From assembly GCF_964340395.1 (NCBI RefSeq), contig NC_135553.1:25191449-25255448 (forward strand): 64,000 nt of DNA, in the 5' to 3' direction. Each line of letters starts with the position of its first letter. Positions within the stretch are counted from its first letter, which is position 1. The notes below the pieces were generated by a model, which worked only from the letters and a program-made list of their open reading frames with translations, made no database searches and was not told the DNA's origin. The translations under genes were made by a program, and so were the position numbers. This stretch comes from Glandiceps talaboti (taxonomy: Eukaryota > Hemichordata > Enteropneusta > Spengelidae). This document shows, piece by piece, positions 21,423-35,700 of this stretch.

Positions 21423-24400
21423 ATGGTAAGTATATACTTCAGACATTTTAACCGAGAAGATCATTTGAAAAGCTCATTTGACAATGTCTGGCTTAAAGTT
21501 AAGTTACAAGTTACATGACAAGAATGTCTAGTCTGTCCCGTGTGTCCGGTATATAAGTTAGAGATGCACGTGCACGCTTTCGATATAACAAGATATGCGA
21601 GACAGTACACTATTGGGAAACTATTATAAATTGCAATATTTTGACACCTCCTAAATTACATAGTTTGACGATGTTTTAATTTTAAATGTTCTCTCATGTT
21701 CCGTGTATCTAGACAGCTCGTTTTTACCAATCCAAAATGATGTCATGCAGGTGCATGAGGTGCTTGTAAAGTTGTACGGTGTAAACAGGCATTCACTAAA
21801 ATTAAGACCTTCTTTTGGAAAGGGTAGGAGAGTAGCATGGTGAAAAACACTGACCTAGTAGGGTCATGGAGAAACAGTAGTATGAATTGTGTAGCAAATG
21901 TCACACTTCAGAAAGAAATATATGTCCTTGACCCTGCGACATTCACAATCTGTAGACACAAGAAACAGAGAAAAACTGTCATTTCAGTTTCATATCTTTG
22001 GTACTGAACAGTATCATTGAATAAAAATATATCAGGTTAACCGTGCTGTTGTTGCCTGGGATATTGTCAAACTTCAAAATATGTGTCAGTAATTACACTT
22101 GTCAAATTTAAAAGTGTACACATTGTGTATCCTAGCCTGGGTGGATTCTCTGTTGAACATAATACTAAGTATATGTGCACAGTCTCTTCCCAAAAGAAGG
22201 TGTCACCTGACATATAAACAAAGGGGAATGCAAAAGATGAGCACAGTAGGCATGAAATACAGCAAATAAATAACTGGAGTCTTTTTATCATTTTGCAGGC
22301 TTCTGAAGATGAGTCTAATCTGAAAGCCTTAGAGGCTTTGATGACAGAGTTCTTTGCACCATCGACTACAAATGAAAGGAAACGAGAGATTGGTAAGTAT
22401 AGGTAGTCAACCAAAGATTGTATTGTCTTGTCTTGTCTAACAAACTGTATTTAGTTGTTACATCTGACATTGTTTAAAAAGATGAAAATGTTGAATTATT
22501 GCAAACATACTCATAAATATGAAGCTCATTGAGTACGATATGAATAAGACAAGGTGTTTTTAATACAAATTCACACCACCCACTGCTTTCAGTTCATATT
22601 GTTACCCAGACTGTCAAATACAGTTAGTACATAGTACATACTTACTACTCTGAGGGGCACAGATTGTAATAATATACCTCATGGCTGTATCTTACAGTAA
22701 ACTTGTAAGTATTAACAAATTATTACAAAATATTAATCACATTATATCAATGTTTTTGTTAGCAGGTGAAATCTACCCGAGTTCCCCTGTCATTTTAAAG
22801 GGATTTCCATCCAAAAGTATGGTACAATGTATTGGAAACTATGCCTGTTTTACAACATTCCCCCTTTCTGTTACTGGGGTTCCCCAACCTTTGTAAAAAC
22901 TCTGAGTGTACCTTAGTAGTAAGTGACTGGTATCTTATATCTCATACTCTTGTATACAATTCATTCTTTTTACAGAGGAGCTACTGAATAATTTTAGTGC
23001 TCAGAGTGGAGCATGGCAGCACTGTTTTTATTTCCTGGCTCATACTGGCAATGAGTATGTTATGATGTATTGTTTGACAGTGTTTGAGGTAGGGAAAAGA
23101 CAAAGTTAGAACGGAAGAGCTATCGTTGATTCGCCCATGTAATCATTCTATACACTACAGGTTTAAAACTTATGAATGGTTACATAATCAGAAACAACAA
23201 TGGATCTTCCAGTCTAAGACAAAGTCTGGTAATCTGCTAAAAGTAAAAATAAATGATGTTTTCTTCTTATTGGCACATAGTTTGTAAGCAAGTGTCAGAA
23301 AACAAGGGAGTTGAGGGGAGGAGGTGTCATGAAAAGATGCTGAGGTGGAATAATTGAGTCACACCAGTGACATGATTAAAGGGGAACACCACCCTGGGAA
23401 ATAAAGGCATATCATAAACTATGGATTCTTGAGAGTCATTGCATGATTTTACATCACCTACACACAAATACTTGCAATTTCAGAGAAACATCAAGCACTT
23501 GATTTTGTGTGTCTAGAGGGTATCTTTGCTGTAGGCCACATTGCATCACGGGAGCCAGCAGAAATGATTGTTCATTGTTGTCGGTGGCCTAGTGGTTAAA
23601 CCACTTGCCTCTTACCACTGCGGTCGGGGTTCGAACCCCATTCAGGGTTCGATTAAATTTACCACGCTGTAAGTAAGAAGAGTGTCGTTCAGTTTGACTC
23701 TACCGAACAACGCAGGTTTTCCCTGGGTACTCCGGTTTCCTCCTGCATTAACACTGAACCCATGAGGGATGGCTCTCACTGGACTTCTTGGGAGACAAGT
23801 GTTTAAATGCTTAAAGAACTCTCCAGTATAAATAAAGATTATTATTATTATTATAATATTCATGACTCCTAAGTGCTTATTCCCTTCAGAGTAAGACATC
23901 TCTCAGTGATTCAGAGCATATGTCCTCTACAAGTTGTACAAAAGTGTCTCAAACTTAATCATAAAATTGATGTACAGGTTTCCTTGCTTCCTTAATGTAA
24001 TGGGTGTGTGTATTTCATTTCATTTTTATCCGTCATGTTTGTCGTAAGAATCTTTGACAATGTAGTTAACATTGAAAATTTGGATATGATGGTATCATAA
24101 CGGGTAACATCACAGAAATCTTATCATTTCCATTTCTTGCAGAATGTTATTAACAGAACCTGGATAGGAGTTCCAATGCAAGACAAGTTAGAAATCCGAA
24201 ACAACTTGTCAAAGTTGCTTTTGTCTCATCATAAAACAGTACCTGCCTTTGTGAGGAATAAATTAGTGAAAGTACTGGTGGACATTGGAAGACTGGACTG
24301 GCCACATTATTATCCTGATTTCTTTACTGAAATATTTCATGTAAGTAGATTTAATCTGAGTTACTTAACTTACTGTATGTACTGCGGCTATTTACTCAAT

Positions 24401-26661
24401 TGTCGTACATTTCAAGGTGAATGTCACTCTAGAAAATAATGATATTTTCATAAACTTTGGTTTCTTGAGAGTGAGTTCATGATTTCACATGATATATATT
24501 TTGCACGATTACCAAGAAACACTAATTGATTAACCTCCATTGTTCTATCAGGGATACACTGGTACTGCTTGGGACTTAGCATATATTATGTATATTTATT
24601 AGATGAACAATAAATAGTCATGACTATCTGAAGGTAATAGCAGGAGTCTTGAATGTCAGTGTTCATTTAATCCATATGCACGTCTTCCAAGTCACATGAC
24701 ACAACACTTGAGCACTACTAGAACAATCAGGGTGAAATAGAGTTTCAATTTGATGTTTCTTGAAAAACATGTGAAATTTGTATGATATGAAATCATGAAA
24801 TGACTCTCCAGAACTCAAAGTTTACAAAAATACCTTTATTTTCTTGGGGGGCATTCTCTTTCAGCTTTGATACTTTTCTTACATTTTCGTATCTTGTTTG
24901 GACATTTCAGTTAATTCAACAACCAAGTACACAAGCGTTAGGTTTGATAGTATTACAGACAACGTCAGAAGAATTGGCTTGTCCAAGAGAAGACCTTAGT
25001 GTGGCCAGGAAAGAGGAGCTGCATTCTTTGTTGTTACAGCAAGTACCAACTATACTCAGTTTACTCACAGGTTGGTAACCATTGCCATGGTAACCTTTAA
25101 AGGCCCTTGATTCAATCCCAGGTTCTTGTATAGTGCTATCATATCAGTGAAGCCATGAGGATTACATAGCATTATTATTTTCTTTGTTCTGGACCAACTG
25201 TTCACCCATGATTTAACCCTAATGCATTAGGTTCTTCAACTTTCAATGTAAGCTGTGTACATACATATACATATACACTTCAAAGACATGTTTGTACATG
25301 TTATATGTTGTATTGGCAATGGGTTCAATGGCTGACAAATTTGTTAGTGTCAGTTATTTGTCAAATCATAACTTGTGTGGATCCAAATCCATTGGAAATC
25401 TCCTTGCCACACTAATATTAGAATGTAAGATGTGTTTATGCGACCAGTATGTCCTAATTGACTCTCTCTTCACATGAGTACTGTCTGATAGGACGGCTTA
25501 ACATGTAATAGCTTAGAGACTCTGACTCTGATAGTCCTACAAATAACAAGACATTTGCAATGTTGAGTACATTACCATTACAATCAGGCAAAGTATCAAA
25601 TTGTGTCAGTCAGATATATAAATTGTAATGGCTGTAGCATAGCTTTGATGTCATGTGTCTATATTTACATTAGTATGCATAGTTTGAAGAAAGGATAGTG
25701 AATTGTTTTCTTTTCACTTCCAAGTGAAGGATCTGGTAGAAACAGATGTTGACCACCATTACATTCAGAATATGTTAGAATGATTTTGTGAGAAAACAAA
25801 TAGCTGTGTTTTGTATTTTCATTTCAAACTATGTTTTTGTCAACAATTGGATGACAGAACCATTACACATTTTGAGTGAGACTGATAAGGGTGTCCTTAT
25901 TTCTTTGGGTTACATTTCAGGTACCCTTGAATCTGTATTAGATAAACACCGTCAGCTGGTAACAACTGCAACACCCCCACCCTCACCTACTCATGGAGAC
26001 TCTGACTCTAATAGTCCTACAAGTCACAAGTCATTTGCAATGTTCAGTACATCGCCATTACAGTCAGGCAAGTATCAAGTTATGTCAGTTAAGTGTATGC
26101 CGTATGTCTGGCAAGTTAACATCCATAACAGGCTAGTTTATACCCAGACCAGTTTACACCATACATGTATATGGCCAGTTTAACCCTATATCAGGTTTGT
26201 TTACACTTGAATCAGGCCAGTTTACACCAATATCAGGCCAGTTTACCTCAGGTATCAGGTTTGTTTACACTCAAATCGGGCCAGTTTACACCCATAGCAG
26301 GTCAGTTTACAACCATATATGACCAGTTTACCAAATTCAGGCCAGTTTACCCCTGTATCAGGTTTGTTTACATTCGCATCAGACCAGTTTACACCAATAT
26401 CAGGCCAGTTTACTCCCATATCACACTTGTTTACACTCATATCAGGCCAGTTTACCTCCACATCAAAGTACAAACCAGTCCAGTTTACACTTATGTCAGG
26501 CATTTCATTCTAAAACACGCTTTGTCTTTCCTATATGCTGTAACCAGGCATGTACTTGTACATGTATTTGTTGGCAGAGATGTTATTATTGGTTATTTAG
26601 TTCAACATTTATATGAAGATAATTTTTTTTCAGACACACCAACACATTCAGACACATATAC

Positions 26662-26700
<39 letters not shown>

Positions 26701-29700
26701 GCCACAGACAGACATACACAGAGTCACACAGACACACATGCACACACACACAAACTTTGTAGTAACATGACATATTTCAGTGAAGTTGTTACTATTCTAA
26801 TCTTACCTTTTATCTGTGTAATTTTGATATAGGGAGTATACTTAACAGCATGTTTCAGTCAGGAAGCAGTAAAATGAACATGGCACCACTTCCTCCACTA
26901 GATCAAGATAGTGAACAACTGAGTGGCTTGGCACTGAACTGTTTAAATCATCTGTTTAGTTGGATTCCATTATCTACAAATATTACACCATCACTCCTGA
27001 CAACAATATTTCAATTTGCAAGTTTTGGTTGCGATATCAATACGGTACAGAACAATCCAGCTTCGGCTAGCAGACGTTCTAGTTTTAGCAAAACGGGTAG
27101 TTCAACGTTAGGGGTGTTAGCTATGTGCTGTATCAATGAAATCATGTCTAAGAACTGTGTCCCAGCTGAATTTGAGGAGTTTCTGCTACGGATGTTTCAA
27201 CAGACATTTCAATTACTACAGAGATTAACTAAGGATACAACAGCCCAGTCTGTTGGTAATAAACTAGCTGAATTAGATGAAAGGTAAGTACCAAGGTAGT
27301 TCTCTTTAGAGTTTGCCAACTCATATTTAAAGGGCCATGTTTCAATCCTTTGTTACTCATATCTTATAAGGATTACATGAGACCACTCTTTTCTAATGGA
27401 CCAACTTTTTCTATAGTTCTGCTAAACAACTGGTTTTTTTTTCAAATCTTGATTTTAATCTTGATCTGAAGTGGACCTTTAAACTTTAAAGTCATGTGCA
27501 CTGTAAAACCCTGAAGTATAGCATGTATATATTTAAAATGTTAAAATCTTGTTTATCATGTTTTTCTCCCTAGCTACGTTGAAAAGTTTACAGAATTTTT
27601 ACGGTTATTTGTGAGTGTGCACTTGAGAAGATTTGAGGGAAATTCTCAGTTTCCTCTTTTAGAATTACTGGCTTTACTCTTCAAGTACACATTCAAACAG
27701 GTAGGTAGACTAGTGATTTCCACTTTAGCAGTCTCTTAATAGTTTGTTATTCAAACACATATCAAATCACTGAATTAACTGAAGGATAGATGGACTTGTA
27801 CCTTGATCTTGCTTGTAGTCAGGTCCTTGATTTTGTTGGTTGAGGTTGAAAAGTCATATTACCTTCCTACCGAAGGGAGTGTATGGCATTCCTTTTAGGA
27901 AACAACAACAAAAAACTCTGGGTGCAGTCAGAATCATACAAACTAGGGAAGGGACTTTGTATCGTTACACTTATTTTATGTAGTACCATTTGTATCTCAA
28001 TGCTCTGCACCTGCTATACCATTTTATCTCATGTTCGAGGGTCAAATCAGAACACTTATCCTCACATCATACCATAGATGTGGAGTGCTCTAATGTCTAT
28101 ACACACACCTAAAGTAATGCATGTGTAGTACATGGAACAAAAGTCATGGTGATAACTCAGAGCTTTAATGATTGTTATCTTTATGATGCACCGAGGTGAT
28201 TTAATTCTATTTCAGGCAACATCAATTGAAATTGATTAATTACACAAGTATTCTGTTAGGTATCTGCAATACAGTGCAAGCACCATGGTTATAGCAATTC
28301 TACGTTGTTTATATAAGGGGCCTGACCTAACCGTTACTCCAAGCTTGTGTGTATGTATCAAGCTTTTTTTTTATTGACAGTTATTTTTGCATTAATTGAC
28401 AGCCAACACATGAAGGTTTCTTTGCCTGTCTGGATATATGGACAGTGTTTATTGAGTATTTACTGAATGAAAACAGGTCAAGAACAACGGAGAAAGAAGA
28501 CAGAATTAACAGGTAAGAATTCTGTGAAATGCAAATTTTTGTAAAAGTTTACTTTATGTGTAAGTATCTTTATAGATATGTAAGGTTTGGTATACATGAC
28601 GTGAACACCTTGAAGGTTGTCAAGAACTAATGAAGCCATAAGTTACTCTGGTTTGAGAAGAACAGTTATGTAGTAATTTCAATTCTTTCTTTCTGCAAAA
28701 TCTCATGTTCACCACTAGATGGCGCTGCTCTGAAAAAAATCATCACATGCACTACAGATTTAGACTGTCACCAGTCCCTTGAAGGTGTCATATTCTTCAA
28801 AATGTTTTGAGTTTGTTATTCATTTTAAGTTTTGTAAAAAGAAAATGTTTCTAAACTTTTTCTGTATTTTTCCCAGTTACTAATACTAGTAGTCTTATGT
28901 GTTCACCTGACTGTTTTTGCAGTCATTCACTCAGGTCATTATTTCACACAAAAGAACACACCTGTGCTTACATTTTTTTTATTCAAATAAAGAATGAAAA
29001 AAAATGCTTGGAGACTTGAGTAAGTCTATGACAGATTGTAAATCACTATCTTTCTACTCATCACATTATCTTGTGGTAAACACCAAGTTTATTTAGAATC
29101 TACTAGCCAAAAAGGTAGACTGATAGTGAACAGTGACAGTTATACCATAATCTAGAATCAAGTCATGTGTGGATTGTACTCTCACATTTCCCCTACCATG
29201 CCTGGCATTTCACTATCAACTTAGTTACAGCCAGAAAACAGGTGCAAATTTTTAGTGGGTTTTTAATTCTTCTCACTGAGATGATGTCAATAACATCACC
29301 ATGTGATTAAAACAAACTGAGAGGGTTGTAGCTCTATGATGTAAACATGATTACTATATTCAATGTCGCTTTGAGCGATCATCTCATTTTAGGTTTTGAA
29401 TATATGAACATTATAGCACAATGCCAGGCATGGTAAGGGAAAAGTAAGAGTAAAATCCCAACATGACTTGATTGTAAGCTATTTATACAAAACCTTTTTA
29501 TTTTTACACTCCATAGGTACAAGGATGCACTGGTTAGTTTAATGAGTGAAATTCTACGGAAGTTACAATTCAGGTATAACCAATCACAGTTGGAAGAAAT
29601 GGATGACGACACACTTGATGATGATGTAAGTGAACTCAAAACTGACAATTTTTGTCTCTCTTGGCAATGATAAAGTTGAAAGCAGTGTTTTTGTTCAGGG

Positions 29701-32700
29701 GTGGGAACCTTGGTAACAGAAAGGAGAGAAGGGGTAAAGTGGCACAGTTTGCCCAAACAGCCTACCATAATTTGTTGGGGGACCTTTGTAAAGTGATTGT
29801 GGAAATCTAGGTAGCTACACTAACTGGATGGCACAAGATATGAAGGAATAACATTTTATTCTGTATTATAAGAAACCATCATTCTTTATATACAAGATAT
29901 TTAGGAGACAAAAAGTATAGTGATTTGTCATCGTTCTTAAATTTCAGTCAATGAAGCCTTTTTCTGGAAAACAGAAATACATATTTTGATTATGCCTAAT
30001 TAAGAATAGATAACACTCATAGAGAACAGATGGGTCAAGAAAATAGTCTTGGAATAGTGACTAGACTTCCTTCTATAGCTCATCATACACAGAACAAATG
30101 AAAATTATATTCATCTTCTAGTCAGTTTGGCAAACAAGCCATATTTGTTTACTTTTTAGGGTTTGATGCCACAAGATATGAGGCTGTAGACCCGAAGATA
30201 ACACACAGGGTATCTGGTATCATGAGGCTGTAGACCCTAAGATAGCACACAGGGTATCTGGTATCATGAGGCTGTAGACCCTAAGATAGCACACAGGGTA
30301 TCTGGTATCATGAGGCTGTAGACCCTAAGATAGCACACAGGGTATCTGGTATCATGAGGCTGTAGACCCTAAGATAGCACACAGGGTATCTGGTATCATG
30401 AGGCTGTAGACCCTAAGATAGCACACAGGGTATCTGGTATCATGAGGCTGTAGACCCTAAGATAGCACACAGGGTATCTGGTATCATGAGGCTGTAGACC
30501 CTAAGATAGCACACAGGGTATCTGATATCATGAGGCTGTAGACCCTAAGATAGCACACAGGGTATCTAGTATCATGAGGCTGTAGACCCTAAGATAACAC
30601 ACAGGGTATCTGGTATCATGTTAAAATCATGAAATGATAAATAGATTTATTTTGTTTGATTGACAGTGTGAAACAGAGTGGCAGCATTTCTTAAGACAGT
30701 GTGTGGAGGTGATAGCAAGGGTAGCCGAACTCTTACCAAGTGAAGCATTCAGTTTGATGGTAAGTGATAGGTCATCTAAACTACATTTCTAGAGATGACA
30801 CAAGCCAAATTGCTGACAATCATTTCATACCTTTACATTCTAGTTTGGAGTACAATTCTTAATACATTATCTACTAGTTTACTTTTATTACAGAAGTATA
30901 ATCTAAAGCCACCGTGGTCACCTGTATGGAGAGTGTATGAAATAATACATTGACATAATAAAATTGATAAATTATTCACAAGCTAGCCTCTTCTTTTTAT
31001 TCCACAGTATCCACCATTTCATGAATACTCGGATGTCTATTTAGGTCTTCAAATGCATGTTGTTGATGCTGTTGGTGGGGGTAAGTTATGACTGATATTG
31101 AGTAGTGGTCATAGAGGGCAGTATATTGGAGGGGTAAGTTATGACTGATATTGAGTAGTGGTCATAGAGGGCAGTATATTGGTGGGGGTAAGTTATGACT
31201 GATATTGAGTAGTGGTCATAGAGGGCAGTATATTGGAGGGGTAAGTTATGACTGACATTGAATAGTGGTCATAGAGGGCAGTATATTGGAGGGGGGTAAG
31301 TTATCACTGATATTGAGTAGTGGTCATAGAGGGCAGTATATTGGTGGGGGTAAGTTATGACTGATATTGAGTAGTGGTCATAGAGGGCAGTATATTGGTG
31401 GGGTAAGTTATGACTGACATTGAATAGTGGTCATAGAGGGCAGTATATTGGTGGGGGTAAATTATGACTGATATTGAGTAGTGGTCATAGAGGGCAGTAT
31501 ATTGGTGGGGGTAAGTTATGACTGATATTGAGTAGTGGTCATAGAGGGCAGTATATTGGAGGGGGGTAAGTTATGACTGATATTGAGTAGTGGTCATAGA
31601 GGGCAGTATATTGGTGGGGGTAAGTTATGACTGATATTGAGTAGTGGTCATAGAGGGCAGTATATTGGTGGGGGTAAGTTATGACTGATATTGAGTAATG
31701 GTCATAGAGGGCAGTATATTGGTGGGGGTAAATTATGACTGATATTGAGTAGTGGTCATAGAGGGCAGTATATTGGTGGGGGTAAGTTATGACTGATATT
31801 GAGTAGTGGTCATAGAGGGCAGTATATTGGAGGGGGGTAAGTTATGACTGACATTGAATAGTGGTCATAGAGGGCAGTATATTGGTGGGGGTAAGTTATG
31901 ACTGATATTGAATAGTGGTCATAGAGGGCAGTATATTGGAGGGGGGTAAGTTATGACTGACATTGAGTAGTGGTCATAGAGGGCAGTATATTGGAGGGGG
32001 GTAAGTTATGACTGACATTGAATAGTGGTCATAGAGGGCAGTATATTGGTGGGGGTAAGTTATGACTGATATTGAATAGTGGTCATAGAGGGCAGTATAT
32101 TGGAGGGGGGTAAGTTATGACTGACATTGAGTAGTGGTCATAGAGGGCAGTATAGTGGTGGGGGTAAGTTATGACTGATATTGAGTAGTGGTCATAGAGG
32201 GCAGTATATTGGAGGGGGGTAAGTTATGACTGACATTGAGTAGTGGTCATAGAGGGCAGTATATTGGTGGGGGTAAGTTATGACTGACTTTGAATAGTGG
32301 TCATAGAGGGCAGTATAGTGGTGGGGGGTAAGTTATGACTGATATTGAATAGTGGTCATAGAGGGCAGTATATTGGTGGGGGTAAGTTATGACTGACATT
32401 GAATAGTGGTCATAGAGGGCAGTATATTGGTGGGGGTAAGTTATGACTGATATTGAATAGTGGTCATAGAGGGCAGTATATTGGTGGGGGTAAGTTATGA
32501 CTGACATTGAATAGTGGTCATAGAGGGCAGTATATTGGTGGGGGTAAGTTATGACTGACATTGAATAGTGGTCATAGAGGGCAGTATGTTGGTGGGGGGT
32601 AAGTTATGACTGATATTGAATAGTGGTCATAGAGGGCAGTATATTGGTGGGGGTAAGTTATGACTGATATTGAGTAGTGGTCATAGAGGGCAGTATATTG

Positions 32701-35700
32701 GAGGGGTAAGTTATGACTGACATTGAATAGTAGTCATAGAGGGCAGTATATTGGTGGGGGGTAAGTTATGACTGACATTGAGTAGTGGTCATAGAGGGCA
32801 GTATATTGGTGGGGTAAGTTATGACTGACATTGAATAGTGGTCACAGAGGGCAGTATATTGGTGGGGGTAAGTTATGACTGACATTGAATAGTGGTCATA
32901 GAGGGCAGTATATTGGTGGGGGTAAGTTATGACTGACATTAAATAGTGGTCATAGAGGGCAGTATATTGGTGGGGGTAAGTTATGACTGACATTGAATAG
33001 TGGTCATAGAGGGCAGTATATTGGTGGGGGGTAAGTTATGACTGACTTTGAATAGTGGTCATAGAGGGCAGTATAGTGGTGGGGTAAGTTATGACTGATA
33101 TTGAGTAGTGGTCATAGAGGGCAGTATATTGGAGGGGGGTAAGTTATGACTGACATTGAGTAGTGGTCATAGAGGGCAGTATATTGGTGGGGGTAAGTTA
33201 TGACTGATATTGAATAGTGGTCATAGAGGGCAGTATATTGGAGGGGGGTAAGTTATGACTGATATTGAATAGTGGTCATAGAGGGCAGTATATTGGTGGG
33301 GGTAAGTTATGACTGACTTTGAATAGTGGTCATAGAGGGCAGTATAGTGGTGGGGGGTAAGTTATGACTGATATTGAATAGTGGTCATAGAGGGCAGTAT
33401 ATTGGTGGGGGTAAATTATGACTGATATTGAATAGTGGTCATAGAGGGCAGTATATTGGTGGGGGTAAGTTATGACTGACATTGAATAGTGGTCATAGAG
33501 GGCAGTATATTGGTGGGGGTAAGTTATGACTGACATTGAATAGTGGTCATAGAGGGCAGTATGTTGGTGGGGGGTAAGTTATGACTGATATTGAATAGTG
33601 GTCATAGAGGGCAGTATATTGGTGGGGGTAAGTTATGACTGATATTGAGTAGTGGTCATAGAGGGCAGTATATTGGAGGGGTAAGTTATGACTGACATTG
33701 AATAGTAGTCATAGAGGGCAGTATATTGGTGGGGGGTAAGTTATGACTGACATTGAGTAGTGGTCATAGAGGGCAGTATATTGGTGGGGTAAGTTATGAC
33801 TGACATTGAATAGTGGTCATAGAGGGCAGTATATTGGTGGGGGTAAGTTATGACTGACATTGAATAGTGGTCATAGAGGGCAGTATATTGGTGGGGGTAA
33901 GTTATGACTGACATTAAATAGTGGTCATAGAGGGCAGTATATTGGTGGGGGTAAGTTATGACTGACATTGAATAGTGGTCATAGAGGGCAGTATATTGGT
34001 GGGGGGTAAGTTATGACTGACTTTGAATAGTGGTCATAGAGGGCAGTATAGTGGTGGGGTAAGTTATGACTGATATTGAGTAGTGGTCATAGAGGGCAGT
34101 ATATTGGAGGGGTAAGTTATGACTGACATTGAATAGTGGTCATAGAGGGCAGTATATTGGGGGGGTAAGTTATGACTGATTTTGAATAGTGGTCATAGAG
34201 GGCAGTATATTGGAGGGGGGTAAGTTATGACTGATATTGAATAGTGGTCATAGAGGGCAGTATATTGGTGGGGGTAAGTTATGACTGATATTGAGTAGTG
34301 GTCATAGAGGGCAGTATATTGGTGGGGGTAAGTTATGACTGACATTGAATAGTGGTCATAGAGGGCAGTATATTGGTGGGGTAAGTTATGACTGACATTG
34401 AATAGTGGTCATAGAGGGCAGTATATTGGTGGGGGGTAAGTTATGACTGACATTGAATAGTGGTCATAGAGGGCAGTATATTGGTGGGGGGTAAGTTATG
34501 ACTGACATTGAATAGTGGTCATAGAGGGCAGTATATTGGTGGGGGGTAAGTTATGACTGACATTGAATAGTGGTCATAGAGGGCAGTATAGTGGTGGGGG
34601 GTAAGTTATGACTGATATTGAGTAGTGGTCATAGAGGGCAGTATAGTGGTGGGGGGTAAGTTATGACTGATATTGAGTAGTGGTCATAGAGGGCAGTATA
34701 TTGGTTGGGGTAAGTTATGACTGACTTTGAATAGTGGTCATAGAGGGCAGTATATTGGTGGGGGTAAGTTATGACTGACTTTGAATAGTGGTCATAGAGG
34801 GCAGTATATTGGTGGGGTAAGTTATGACTGACTTTGAATAGTGGTCATAGAGGGCAGTATATTGGTGGGGTAAGTTATGACTGACATTGAATAGTGGTCA
34901 TAGAGGGCAGTATATTGGAGGGGTAAGTTATCACTGATATTGGGTGGACTTGACTGACTTTCCTGTTATAAATATAAAACAGTATACACCAGTTCAGTTT
35001 TTTATGCTTGTTTTATACAGGGGTGGTGCTCACACATTCTGTCAGGTTACCCAAATGGCCCTGCCAATTTTGTTGGTTATGGCTGAAAGTTTATGTTTAT
35101 GCTGAAAGTAAATCTCAAAATATTCCTACTTGATGCATTCTGGTTCAGGAATTGTCCAGACTCTATCTATATTGATATTTGATGTGATTAAAACAAACTA
35201 CCCAAAGGACATAAACAACATTTCTTTGAAAAAAAAAAGAAAAATTATTAATATTGGTTCGTTAAAGAAAACTTAACTAAGAAAACATCGAGTATTTTAA
35301 ATAAATGCTGATTTTTTTGTAAAACTTGGACTTGTCTCCCTTGAACTAAGTTATTAATATTGTTATAACTATATTTTGTTTGCTAAGGTAAAAGAATCAA
35401 TATCACAGCTGAAAACGAGTGTCGTAGGTTGCATTGTACATTACGAGATTTGTCTTCCCTGCTGCAAGCATTGGGTCGTCATGCCGACCATTTCATAGCT
35501 GACAAGTTTGCAGACAGAATACAAGATGCCATGTCATTGGTTGACAGGTTAGTGATTTCACCCTTTCACATGCTAGTTTATTTGCATATGATTTGTATAT
35601 TAAAGTTCATGCCCAGGTGAGCCGTTAGCATTGATACCTCTCCCATGATGTTACAATCTGCTTAGATTTGCCTTCAGTGTAGCTTCATTCAAAATAATGA

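Noticed and set aside
23575-23650. Possible tRNA gene
   Set aside because: A and B boxes are present, but the cloverleaf does not close and the sequence continues into a SINE body with (ATT)n tail.
26165-26770. 201-codon frame after XPO6 exon 6
   Set aside because: Arises from the GGCCAGTTTACACC minisatellite and a CAGA microsatellite in intron 6.
32301-33968. Frames with SVITYPHQYTALYDHY repeats
   Set aside because: Antisense translation of the ~55-bp array; no splice or start context.
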